Source: DAOUMU01 sp034409055 (GTDB lineage Bacteria > Chloroflexota > Anaerolineae > 4572-78 > J111). From it: a stretch of 14,593 nucleotides of DNA. Below the pieces are notes generated by a model. That model saw only the letters and a list, made by a program, of their open reading frames with translations. It had not been told where the DNA came from and did not search any database. The DNA lies in the NCBI GenBank assembly GCA_034409055.1, contig DAOUMU010000468.1, positions 1 through 14,593 on the forward strand, read 5' to 3'. Shown one piece after another: positions 1 to 6,922 of the stretch. Position numbers and translations under genes: made by a program. How positions within the stretch are numbered: position 1 is the stretch's first letter; each line of letters opens with the position of its first letter.

Positions 1-14
1 AATTGTCCCAACTC

Positions 15-86
15 CGTGAAACGTGAAGCGTGAAACGTGATGTGTTTACGCCATAAACCCTCACGTTTCACGTTTTACGCTTCACG
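15..86. repeat. Heptamer-repeat hairpin (CGTGAAA-type)
   Basis: Two 26-nt arms (15-40 and 61-86) are inverted copies matching at 23 of 26 positions. Each arm is itself a run of 7-nt units of the form CGTGAAA, CGTGAAG or CGTAAAA. The 20-nt loop contains a smaller perfect 5-bp stem, GTTTA (44-48) with TAAAC (54-58). A related direct-repeat run, without a partner arm, occurs at 13767-13794 and shares the flanking word CCAACTC. The structure lies directly before the broken ROK fragment, so it may mark a rearrangement junction. Function unknown. Confidence 0.85.
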
Positions 87-107
87 CCGCCGAAAGTTTT
101 GGGATGA

Positions 108-269
108 TTTAAATTTCGGAACTCCCTAAACGGTTATGTCCAGTCGCCGCACATCCTGGAGCGAATTGATGACTATATTGTGCCGCCGGGTTTGGGCAGC
201 CAGGCCGGGGTTTTAGGCGGAATTGCGCTGGCGCAGCAGGCAGCAGCGGTGGCCAACGTCGAAAGATAA
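108..269 (+). pseudogene. ROK-family sugar kinase/regulator, C-terminal remnant
   Basis: The frame ending at the TAA at 267-269 encodes about 50 residues. The last 40 (from position 150) read like the C-terminus of a ROK protein: a segment ending in IDDYIVPP, then LGSQAGVLGGIALA and an Ala-rich tail. In ROK proteins this is the final strand and helix after the G-S/E-x-A-G-x-x-G-A/G motif. Full ROK proteins are about 300 residues, and here the frame is closed by a TGA at 105-107 with no start codon, so the N-terminal ~250 residues, including the ATP loop and zinc motif, are missing. The break coincides with the repeat hairpin just upstream. Family assignment rests on this short tail only. Confidence 0.55.
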
Positions 270-285
270 GCAGTTATTTGCTTTT
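268..285 (+). terminator. Weak hairpin after the ROK remnant
   Basis: AAGCA (268-272) and TGCTT (279-283) form a 5-bp stem over a 6-nt loop, followed by only two more T. It starts in the stop codon of the ROK remnant. It may be a weak or decayed intrinsic terminator, but the short stem and short T run make this uncertain. Confidence 0.25.
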
Positions 286-357
286 CAAGCTAATATTTAG
301 AAAGAATTGAATGATGAAAGTTATGATAGAATTGGAACAGAGAATATCCAACGTCAC

Positions 358-386
358 TTGAAAAATGAAACGAAACCAACGATAAT
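358..386 (+). promoter_or_regulatory. Sigma70-type promoter for the two-component/kinase operon
   Basis: TTGAAA (358-363), a 17-nt spacer and GATAAT (381-386) each match the consensus at 5 of 6 positions. The predicted transcript would begin near 393, leaving a leader of about 50 nt before the ATG at 443. The surrounding 270-442 stretch is AT-rich and has no convincing gene. Confidence 0.55.
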
Positions 387-442
387 TACTAAAAGCCAAC
401 TCCCAGTACATTGTCGTATTCTGAGAATAGACAACACAAAAT

Positions 443-1648
443 ATGCCCACAGAAACAGAATTTGCCGCTGAATTTAAACCTCAGAACTACAACATTTTAA
501 TTGTTGACGACACGCCGGCTAACCTGAAGATGCTAGTTGAATACTTGGAGCATTATGGCTTTGGCACCCGGATGACCCGCAGCGGCGAAAACGCTCTGCA
601 GCGCGTGCAGTACGATCCGCCCGATCTGATTTTGCTGGATGTGCTGATGCCGGGGCTGGATGGCTTTGAAACCTGCCGCCGCTTAAAAGCCAACGCGGGA
701 ACCAGAGACATCCCGGTTATTTTTATGACGGCCCTGGCCAGCACCGAGGATAAAGTGAAGGGGTTTGAGGTGGGCGCGGTGGATTATGTCACCAAACCGC
801 TCAACCAGGAAGAGGTGCTGGCCCGCATCACCACCCATCTACGGCATCGGGAGGCAACGCAGAGCCTGGAAGAAAAAATCAACCAGCTTGCGTTGGGCAA
901 TCAAATGGAGAAAGCGCGGCTGCTGGAGGCGGTGAGGGAGCAGCGCGAACAATTGCGCGCCCTGAATAATCGCTTAACGGCAGTCCAGGAAGAGAAACAA
1001 AAGCAACTGGCGCGTGAACTGCACGATGAGTTGGGCCAGGCGCTAACAGCCATCAGCATTAACCTGGCGGCAATTGAAGAAGAATTGCCGTTTGAGTGCC
1101 GGGTCAGGTTTGGTGAACGGCTCCAAGACACCATCCTGCTGACCGACCAAACGTTAGAACAAGTCCGCAAATTATCTCTGGACCTGCGCCCGATTATGCT
1201 GGATGAGCTGGGGCTGGAGCCGGCCCTGCGCTCGTATGTTAAGCGCTATGCCCAGCGCGTAAACCTTGAGGTTCAGTTTGAGGCCTCCGGACTCGAACAC
1301 AGGCTACCCTCCGATATTGAGATTGCCCTGTTTCGGATTGTGCAAGAGGCGCTCACCAATGTCGCCCGGCACGCGCAGGCCAACCTGGTAAAGCTGAAAC
1401 TGCGTGGCCAGGGGAAGGTCATTGTTACGACTATTGAAGATGATGGCCAGGGATTTGATATCGCCAGAGTCGTTGGACATAGTAGGGCTGCTTTGGGCGC
1501 AGGAACCGGCCTGCTGGGCATCCGCGAGCGGGTTGTGCTGTTGGGCGGCAGTTTTGATATTCAGTCAGTTCCCGGTCAGGGAACCTATTTGGCCATAAAA
1601 ATACCACAGGAACACAAAAATGAGTCCGATAAAAGTACTACTGGCTGA
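443..1648 (+). CDS. Soluble REC-HisKA_3 histidine kinase (response regulator/sensor kinase hybrid)
   Basis: The 401-residue protein has no membrane segment or signal peptide. Residues 17-133 are a receiver domain with acidic pair D22/D23, phospho-acceptor D66, T96 and K118 all present. Residues about 137-190 form a charged coiled coil. A HisKA_3 (NarX/DegS type) dimerisation motif follows with phospho-accepting H194 in RELHDELGQ, then an HATPase_c domain with N-box N306, G1 motif DDGQG (333-337) and G2 motif GTGLLGIRER (354-363). With no sensor module of its own, its input is probably phosphorylation of D66 by another kinase, plausibly the membrane hybrid kinase encoded at 6923. Its output is the LuxR-type regulator whose start it overlaps by 29 nt. 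No Shine-Dalgarno is evident before the ATG. Domain calls are firm; the wiring is inference. Confidence 0.93.
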   Translation: MPTETEFAAEFKPQNYNILIVDDTPANLKMLVEYLEHYGFGTRMTRSGENALQRVQYDPPDLILLDVLMPGLDGFETCRRLKANAGTRDIPVIFMTALASTEDKVKGFEVGAVDYVTKPLNQEEVLARITTHLRHREATQSLEEKINQLALGNQMEKARLLEAVREQREQLRALNNRLTAVQEEKQKQLARELHDELGQALTAISINLAAIEEELPFECRVRFGERLQDTILLTDQTLEQVRKLSLDLRPIMLDELGLEPALRSYVKRYAQRVNLEVQFEASGLEHRLPSDIEIALFRIVQEALTNVARHAQANLVKLKLRGQGKVIVTTIEDDGQGFDIARVVGHSRAALGAGTGLLGIRERVVLLGGSFDIQSVPGQGTYLAIKIPQEHKNESDKSTTG

Positions 1649-2276
1649 GGACCACACCATTGTGCGCAAGGGAATTCGGGCGCTGCTTGATGGCGTAATT
1701 GATATTGAAGTAGTTGGGGAAGCCGAGAATGGTCGTGAGGCGGTGGAAAAAGTGGGCCGATTGTTGCCGGATGTTGTCTTGATGGATAACACCATGCCTA
1801 TCCTAAACGGTCTGGAGGCCACCCGCCAGATCAAAAAACAGTTTCCCCAAATAATGGTTTTAATCCTGACCATGCATACCGATGAAGAATACATCTTTCG
1901 GTTTTTGCAAGCAGGCGCCTCTGGCTATTTGATAAAAAAGACCGCCCCCAAGGAATTAGTCTCAGCGATAAAAGCTGTTTATCGGGGCGACTCATTTCTA
2001 AGCCCCTCAATTTCAAAAAAGGTTATTGAAGAGTATCTTCGGCACGTGGAAGAAGCCAAGAAGCCGGATAATTACACCCAACTGACCGACCGTGAGCGGG
2101 AAGTGTTACAGCTTATTGTCGAGGGGTTTTCAAACAAAGAAATTGCCGAGCAACTGCATCTAAGCATCAAAACTATTGGCAATCACCGCCTCAACTTGAT
2201 GGAAAAGCTCGACCTTCACAACGTGTCGGACCTGACCAAATACGCCATCCGCAAGGGTATCATCAGCCTGGAATAG
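1620..2276 (+). CDS. NarL/LuxR-family response regulator
   Basis: The 218-residue protein is of standard length for the family. The N-terminal receiver domain (about 4-120) carries D11, phospho-acceptor D56, T84 and K106. The C-terminal LuxR-type helix-turn-helix (about 153-213) opens with LTDREREVLQL and has SNKEIAEQL and the recognition helix SIKTIGNHRLNLMEKL. The usual Val-Glu/Lys-Asn before the helix is Ile-Gly-Asn here, a small deviation. The start is set by AGGA at 1608-1611, 8 nt before the ATG, inside the 3' end of the kinase gene; the overlap implies translational coupling. It is the DNA-binding output of the HisKA_3 kinase. The carbohydrate kinase gene begins 39 nt downstream, so control of that gene and the following dehydrogenase is likely but not shown. 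Confidence 0.94.
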   Translation: MSPIKVLLAEDHTIVRKGIRALLDGVIDIEVVGEAENGREAVEKVGRLLPDVVLMDNTMPILNGLEATRQIKKQFPQIMVLILTMHTDEEYIFRFLQAGASGYLIKKTAPKELVSAIKAVYRGDSFLSPSISKKVIEEYLRHVEEAKKPDNYTQLTDREREVLQLIVEGFSNKEIAEQLHLSIKTIGNHRLNLMEKLDLHNVSDLTKYAIRKGIISLE

Positions 2277-2315
2277 TAGGGAATATTAAGCAATCAATAA
2301 TCCAATGGGGGGACG

Positions 2316-4004
2316 ATGATGGGCAACGGCAAATTTACAATTGGCATAGATTTTGGTACCGAGTCGGGGCGGGTGGTGATCTTTGATATTGCCGATGGTC
2401 AAGAAGTAGCCGAAGCCATACAACCTTACCCCAGCGGCGTCATTGATGATTGCCTGCCGGGGACCGACACAAAATTAGAGCCAGATTGGGCTTTACAAGA
2501 CCCCCAGGATTATCTGACCGTTTTGAAACAGATTATCCCCCAGGCGCTTGCCAATAGCGGCCTTAACGCCAGCGACATCATCGGTATAGGCGTCTCTTTT
2601 ACTTCGGCGACGATTATGCCGACCCTCGCCGATGGCACGCCACTCTGCTTTCTGCCGGAATGGCGCAATAACCCTCACGCCTGGCCCAAACTCTGGAAAC
2701 ATCACGCCGCCCAACCCGAAGCGCATCAAATGACCGCGTTAGCCAAAGAAAAAGGGTACACTTTTTTAGATCGTTACGGCGGTATCGTTAGCTCAGAATG
2801 GACGCTCCCCAAGGTTTGGCAAACTTTAAATGAAGCCCCGGAGCTTTATGACGCGGCTGACCGTTTTATTGAGGCCGGGGACTGGCTGGTGTGGCAACTG
2901 ACCGGGCAAGAGCGACGCAGCGCCGGGATGGCCGGCTATAAAGCCTTCTGGTCCAAACGGGAGGGGTATCCGCCAGATGATTTTTTCAAGGCCCTTGATC
3001 CCCGCCTGGAGCACGTGATTACCGACAAGTTTGGTCGGGAGGTTCACCCTTTGGGAGCCAAGGCGGGTGAATTAACCGCTCAGGCGGCCGCACTCACCGG
3101 CCTGAAGCCAGGCACGGCTGTCACTACGGCCCATATTGATGCCCACATATCGGCCCCGGCCGGAGGCATCGCCCACCAGATGGGGCGGATGGTCATCATT
3201 ATGGGCACATCCAATTGCCACTTGATTGTGGGCGAAACGGAACAAGTCATCCCCGGTATCTGTGGGTATGTGGAAGATGGGATTGTCCCCGGCTATTTAG
3301 GTTACGAGGCCGGGCAAAGCTGCATGGGCGATCATTTTGCCTGGTTTGCTAATAACTGCGTGCCCGAGGCCTATCAACAGGAAGCGATTTCGCGTGGTTT
3401 GAATATTCACCAACTGCTTGAGCAAAAAGCCGCCCAACTCAAGCCCGGTGAAAGCGGGCTAATTGCTCTGGATTGGTGGAACGGCAATCGGAGCATTTTG
3501 GTGGATGTTGATCTAACCGGCCTACTGCTGGGGGCCACCCTGTCCACAAAACCGGAAGAGATTTACCGAGCCTTGCTCGAGGCCACCGCTTACGGTACGC
3601 GAGTCATCATCGAAAATTTCGAGGCCCACGGCGTCGAGGTGAAAGACATTGTGGCAACCGGTGGTTTACCGGGGCGAAATAAACTGCTGATGCAGATTTT
3701 TGCCGATGTCACCGGCCGATCGATCCACGTTTCCGCCACCGCTCAGGGTGGGGCTTTGGGCGCGGGAATGCTCGCTGCAGTGGCCGCCGGAAAAGAAGCG
3801 GGTGGCTATGAATCAATCTTTGAAGCCAGCAAATATATGGTACACTTGAGCGATCAGGTTTATCAGCCTGTGCCGGAACACAAGCGGATTTATGATCAAC
3901 TCTTTGCCGAGTATCTTATCCTGCACGATTACTTTGGGCGTGGCGCTAACGATGTGATGAAGCGGCTAAAGCGGCTCAAAACCGAGGTGCGCAATGGGTT
4001 GTGA
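2316..4004 (+). CDS. FGGY-family carbohydrate kinase, L-ribulokinase (AraB)-like
   Basis: The 562-residue length matches AraB ribulokinases (about 560). The N-terminal FGGY half begins with the ATP-phosphate loop IDFGTESGR (11-19). AraB-type landmarks follow: FTSATIMPTLADGTPL (95-110), KLWKHHAAQ (125-133), EAGDWLVWQLTG (186-197), the catalytic-base motif HIDAH (D275), MGTSNCH (296-302), YEAGQS (330-335), ALDWWNGNRS (384-393) and ATGGLPGRN (447-455). The enzyme should phosphorylate a ketopentose or related polyol with ATP in the cytosol. No arabinose isomerase or epimerase gene is nearby and the next gene is a GpsA-like dehydrogenase, so the true substrate may not be L-ribulose. A G-rich Shine-Dalgarno (2307-2313) lies 2 nt before the ATG at 2316 and 5 nt before a second ATG at 2319, which may be the real start. 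It is probably cotranscribed with the regulators. Confidence 0.9.
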   Translation: MMGNGKFTIGIDFGTESGRVVIFDIADGQEVAEAIQPYPSGVIDDCLPGTDTKLEPDWALQDPQDYLTVLKQIIPQALANSGLNASDIIGIGVSFTSATIMPTLADGTPLCFLPEWRNNPHAWPKLWKHHAAQPEAHQMTALAKEKGYTFLDRYGGIVSSEWTLPKVWQTLNEAPELYDAADRFIEAGDWLVWQLTGQERRSAGMAGYKAFWSKREGYPPDDFFKALDPRLEHVITDKFGREVHPLGAKAGELTAQAAALTGLKPGTAVTTAHIDAHISAPAGGIAHQMGRMVIIMGTSNCHLIVGETEQVIPGICGYVEDGIVPGYLGYEAGQSCMGDHFAWFANNCVPEAYQQEAISRGLNIHQLLEQKAAQLKPGESGLIALDWWNGNRSILVDVDLTGLLLGATLSTKPEEIYRALLEATAYGTRVIIENFEAHGVEVKDIVATGGLPGRNKLLMQIFADVTGRSIHVSATAQGGALGAGMLAAVAAGKEAGGYESIFEASKYMVHLSDQVYQPVPEHKRIYDQLFAEYLILHDYFGRGANDVMKRLKRLKTEVRNGL

Positions 4005-4067
4005 TCCTTATGTCGCTATTACCTGACATTGAGCGGCAAAAATTAAACCACAGGAGTTAATTGGATA

Positions 4068-5120
4068 ATGGCAAAAGTAGTAATTCTTGGCGCTGGCGTG
4101 ATGGGCAGCGCCTTTACTATTCCCCTGACCGATAATGGTCACGCCGTGGCTCTGGTTGGTACGCATCTCGATGGCGATATCATCGAGGAAGTTCACGAGA
4201 GCCGGATACATCCCCGGCTAAAAAGTCGCCTGGATGATACGGTTGAGCCATACACCTGGGATCGGCTGGGTGAGGCCCTTGAGGGAGCCGATTTGGTGGT
4301 GCAGGGGGTCAACTCCAACGGGGTTGTTTGGTCTGCCAATATGTTAGGCCCGCTGTTACCGGCGAACGTGCCGGTGCTGGCCCTCACCAAAGGCTTACAC
4401 GGAGATGGCCAACGGCTGAGTACCTTGCCGGAGTTGTTTCGGAGCCACCTGCCGGCCGGTATGCAGGCCAAAGTGAGCCTCAACGCGGTGGGCGGTCCAT
4501 CGATTGCTGGCGAGTTGGCGGCCCGGCGTCATACCTGTGTCGTCATCACCGGCACGGATGCGACTCTGCTGGAGCGACTGGCCGGCTGGCTGCGTACGCC
4601 TTACTACCACGTTTGGACCAGCACCGATTTTGTGGGCGTAGAAGTGGCTGTGGCTATGAAAAATGTGTATGCGCTGGCGGTGGGGCTGGTTATTGGGTTG
4701 CTGGAAAGAGAGGGCGAGGCCGGCAATGGAGCGGTGATGCACAACCTGTCCGCCGCTATTTACGCCCAAGGGCTTAACGAGATTAGCTATATGGTTAACT
4801 ATATGGGTGGCCAATCGCACAGCGCCTTCACGCTGCCCGGCGCAGGAGACCTATATGTGACCGCTCAAGGCGGGCGCAACTGCCGTATGGGACGTTATTT
4901 GGGGCTGGGCATGACTTGCAGCGAGGCCAAAACCAGACACATGGCCGATGTGACCATTGAAGGGGCAGAGTTAGCTCAGGCAATCGGCCCGACCGTTAAA
5001 AATCTAATTGCAAAAGGAGCGCTTGATGATCAAGCTCTGCCGTTGTTGCAAACTATGATTGAGATTGTGTGTCATGACGCTCCCGTGGAGATTCCCTGGG
5101 ATGCGTTTTTTGTGAATTGA
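4068..5120 (+). CDS. GpsA-like NAD(P)-dependent (glycerol-3-phosphate-type) dehydrogenase
   Basis: The 350-residue protein has an N-terminal Rossmann fold with GAGVMG (8-13) and a C-terminal NAD_Gly3P_dh domain. Catalytic signatures are kept: K108 in LTKGL, a GGPSIAGELA segment (142-151) like the GpsA GPSFA-E motif, K198 in GVEVAVAMKN, D261 in GAGD, and GRN (269-271) in place of SRN. It deviates from canonical GpsA: the usual AVPS loop reads QGVNSNG (79-85), and there is an unusual insertion-like stretch around residues 32-60. It likely oxidises or reduces a sugar- or polyol-phosphate, perhaps the product of the preceding kinase, rather than serving housekeeping phospholipid synthesis; this is inference. 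AGGAG at 4052-4056 lies 11 nt before the ATG. The 63-nt gap to the kinase gene suggests one operon. Confidence 0.85.
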   Translation: MAKVVILGAGVMGSAFTIPLTDNGHAVALVGTHLDGDIIEEVHESRIHPRLKSRLDDTVEPYTWDRLGEALEGADLVVQGVNSNGVVWSANMLGPLLPANVPVLALTKGLHGDGQRLSTLPELFRSHLPAGMQAKVSLNAVGGPSIAGELAARRHTCVVITGTDATLLERLAGWLRTPYYHVWTSTDFVGVEVAVAMKNVYALAVGLVIGLLEREGEAGNGAVMHNLSAAIYAQGLNEISYMVNYMGGQSHSAFTLPGAGDLYVTAQGGRNCRMGRYLGLGMTCSEAKTRHMADVTIEGAELAQAIGPTVKNLIAKGALDDQALPLLQTMIEIVCHDAPVEIPWDAFFVN

Positions 5121-5124
5121 TGGG

Positions 5125-5307
5125 GTAACAAGTTCACCTTGCCTGAAGCTATTTAAGAGACAGCATTCTGAGTAACCGTAATGAAATGGAGGCGTATCGA
5201 AGGGTGGGGCTCCGGCAACAACTCGGGACTGACCCGCACCCTTCGATACAGTTTCCGCTGCGTCCAACCGCTCAGGATGCTAGTCCTTGACAAGGTGAAC
5301 TGTTACC
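5125..5307. repeat. Nested inverted-repeat element (MITE- or REP-like)
   Basis: Three pairs of inverted arms nest around one centre. The outer pair is GGTAACAAGTTCACCTTG (5125-5141 region) against CAAGGTGAACTGTTACC (5291-5307), identical apart from one extra A. The middle pair is AGCATTCTGAG (5162-5172) against CTCAGGATGCT (5271-5281), 10 of 11. The inner pair is GTATCGAAGGGTG (5194-5206) against CACCCTTCGATAC (5237-5249), perfect. The spacers between the middle and inner arms are both 21 nt. The element begins 4 nt after the dehydrogenase stop codon and its right arm overlaps a strong promoter. No transposase is encoded; any mobility would need enzymes from elsewhere. Confidence 0.8.
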
Positions 5308-5315
5308 GATAAAAT
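5287..5315 (+). promoter_or_regulatory. Near-consensus sigma70 promoter for the lipoprotein/hybrid kinase operon
   Basis: TTGACA (5287-5292, a perfect -35), a 17-nt spacer and TAAAAT (5310-5315, 5 of 6) make the best promoter match I found in the window. The predicted start site is near 5322, giving a leader of about 90 nt. The spacer lies inside the right arm of the nested inverted repeat, so cruciform formation or a repressor at the repeat could affect it. Confidence 0.7.
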
Positions 5316-5329
5316 TACTTACCAAAATA

Positions 5330-5354
5330 GGCCCAGCCGCAGGCGGGTCTTTTT
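5330..5354 (+). terminator. Intrinsic terminator-type hairpin with T5 tract
   Basis: GGCCC (5330-5334) and GCC (5336-5338) pair with GGC (5342-5344) and GGGTC (5345-5349). This gives an 8-bp stem with one bulged A and a GCA loop (one G-T pair), followed directly by five T (5350-5354). It is correctly oriented to end transcripts from the kinase/dehydrogenase operon. It also falls only about 8 nt downstream of the predicted start of the next promoter, so it may act as a leader attenuator for the solute-binding protein gene. Confidence 0.7.
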
Positions 5355-5413
5355 GCTTGAAAGACAATTCACCCGTTTGGTCGAGTTGATTGAGAGAAGA
5401 TGGAGAAACAAGG

Positions 5414-6883
5414 ATGTTTACTCAAATCGTGACACGTTCAGGCTATTTACTAATTGTCGCCCTGCTGTTAATGGCCTGCACCGAGGCCGGTGCGGTAAAT
5501 TCAACCGATTCACCGGTTGCGGCCCCCACGCCATCGTTTTTTGCTGAAGCCGCTAAACCTTACCAGGGCGTGGTTTTACGTGGCATTAGTGAAGATACGC
5601 CGCCCTCACATTATGTCAGGGATGTCCTGGCCCCGGCCTTTGAACGGGAAACCGGTATCAAGGTTGAATTGGAGACGAGCGACGACTTGCCCCCCATTGA
5701 GCGAACTATAGAAGCAGGCGGCGGACCGTATGACTATGTTTACGTTGAGCAGGATGTCATCTACGGTTATCTCGACCAGGGCGTGCTGGTCAATCTGACG
5801 CAAGCTTTGCGAGAAGCCCCCAACCTCCAATCCCCTGATTTTAACCCCATTGATTTTACCGAATTTATCAACGCATTCAAAGACCCCGCCACCGGCGATC
5901 TTTTTGGCGTGCCGATAGAAGCTTTTATTAAAATTTACATCTACCGCAAAGACCTCTTTGAAGACCCCGCTATTCAGGCCGCATTTGCCGCAGAGTATGA
6001 CTATCCGCTGGCTCCGGCGGTAACGTTCAACCAATATCGTGACAATGCGGCCTTTTTTACCCAATATGGGCGCGAGCACAATTTAAAGTTATGGGGCACG
6101 GCAGTTCAGGCGGCGGTAGGAGACATAGCTTCATTTTATGAATTTTTTGAGACGATTGCCCCCGCCTTTGGCATTTACAACTGGGGCATCAATCTGGATA
6201 ACTACAAGGCCACGGTAGCCAATGGCGGCGGGCTGGACAGCGTGCGGGCCAAAGAAGCGCTTACGTTTTGGGTCAATCTGCTTCAGTACGCGCCTCCCAA
6301 CGCCACCAGCAGCACCTGGACCGAGGTGGCTGATGCTTTTGCCTCGGGCCGGGTGGCTCAGGCCTGGATCTATGGGGAATATATAGCCGAGCTGGCGACC
6401 GATTCTTCTCGTTCCCAGTTTGTGAACAAGGTTGGCGTCGCCTTGCCGCCAACGTATCCCGGCGTTATTGAAGACGCAACCACCGGTAAAGGGTACGTGG
6501 GTTATTACGATGGAGCCGCCTTTGGTATTCCCATCAATTCTAAGAATAAGGAGGCGGCGCTCCTTTGGTTGCAGTACCTTGGCCAGCCAGCCATCCAACC
6601 GGAGTGGGCTATCGCCAGCGGGCGCATTGTTCATCTCTCTACGTTTGACAATCCGTTGGTCCAGGCTCAGTACGAAAAACTGAATGGCTATTACACGCTG
6701 ATGAAAGAACAGGGACATCTCTTTGCCGGGGCGCCGCCGTTCCCCTTCCATACCAGGGTGCGTGATGTTATAATGCCCTTTATCCACCAGGCCATCACCG
6801 GTGAGTTGACTCCGGAGCAGGCCCTGGACCGGGCCGCAATAGCCGTTGATAAAGAATTAGTTAAATTGGGATACGGTCAGTAA
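5414..6883 (+). CDS. Extracellular solute-binding lipoprotein (family 1, ABC sugar-type)
   Basis: From the ATG at 5414 the product is 489 residues. A TTG at 5390 is in frame, but GGAG at 5402-5405, 8 nt before the ATG, and the resulting clean signal peptide favour 5414. Residues 1-21 form a lipoprotein signal with hydrophobic core YLLIVALLL and lipobox LMAC (C22), followed by a Ser/Thr/Pro/Ala linker. The mature part resembles family 1 binding proteins: a two-lobe fold starting about residue 42, with APAFERETGIKVELE, YDYVYVEQDVIYGYLDQGVLVNL, a GVPIEAFIKIYIYRKDLF hinge region, ALTFWVNLLQ and a C-terminal PEQALDRAAIAV helix. No ABC permease or ATPase gene is adjacent. Instead a membrane histidine kinase follows 39 nt later, so this may be a ligand sensor subunit rather than, or as well as, an import component. 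Ligand unknown, probably a carbohydrate. Confidence 0.88.
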   Translation: MFTQIVTRSGYLLIVALLLMACTEAGAVNSTDSPVAAPTPSFFAEAAKPYQGVVLRGISEDTPPSHYVRDVLAPAFERETGIKVELETSDDLPPIERTIEAGGGPYDYVYVEQDVIYGYLDQGVLVNLTQALREAPNLQSPDFNPIDFTEFINAFKDPATGDLFGVPIEAFIKIYIYRKDLFEDPAIQAAFAAEYDYPLAPAVTFNQYRDNAAFFTQYGREHNLKLWGTAVQAAVGDIASFYEFFETIAPAFGIYNWGINLDNYKATVANGGGLDSVRAKEALTFWVNLLQYAPPNATSSTWTEVADAFASGRVAQAWIYGEYIAELATDSSRSQFVNKVGVALPPTYPGVIEDATTGKGYVGYYDGAAFGIPINSKNKEAALLWLQYLGQPAIQPEWAIASGRIVHLSTFDNPLVQAQYEKLNGYYTLMKEQGHLFAGAPPFPFHTRVRDVIMPFIHQAITGELTPEQALDRAAIAVDKELVKLGYGQ

Positions 6884-6922
6884 CCGCTAGTTGGCTGCCG
6901 GGCAACCCATGGAGAATTGAGT

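Noticed and set aside
15..86. CRISPR-like short repeats
   Set aside because: The 7-nt units are contiguous with no spacers and form inverted arms; there are no cas genes.
443..1648. Overlap of the kinase end with the LuxR regulator start as a sequencing error
   Set aside because: Both proteins are of normal length with intact domains, and the regulator has its own ribosome binding site at 1608-1611, so the 29-nt overlap is credible.
6131..6787. 218-codon open frame on the - strand
   Set aside because: It is fully antisense to the solute-binding lipoprotein, whose signal peptide, length and family pattern are clear. The antisense product has no recognisable motif.
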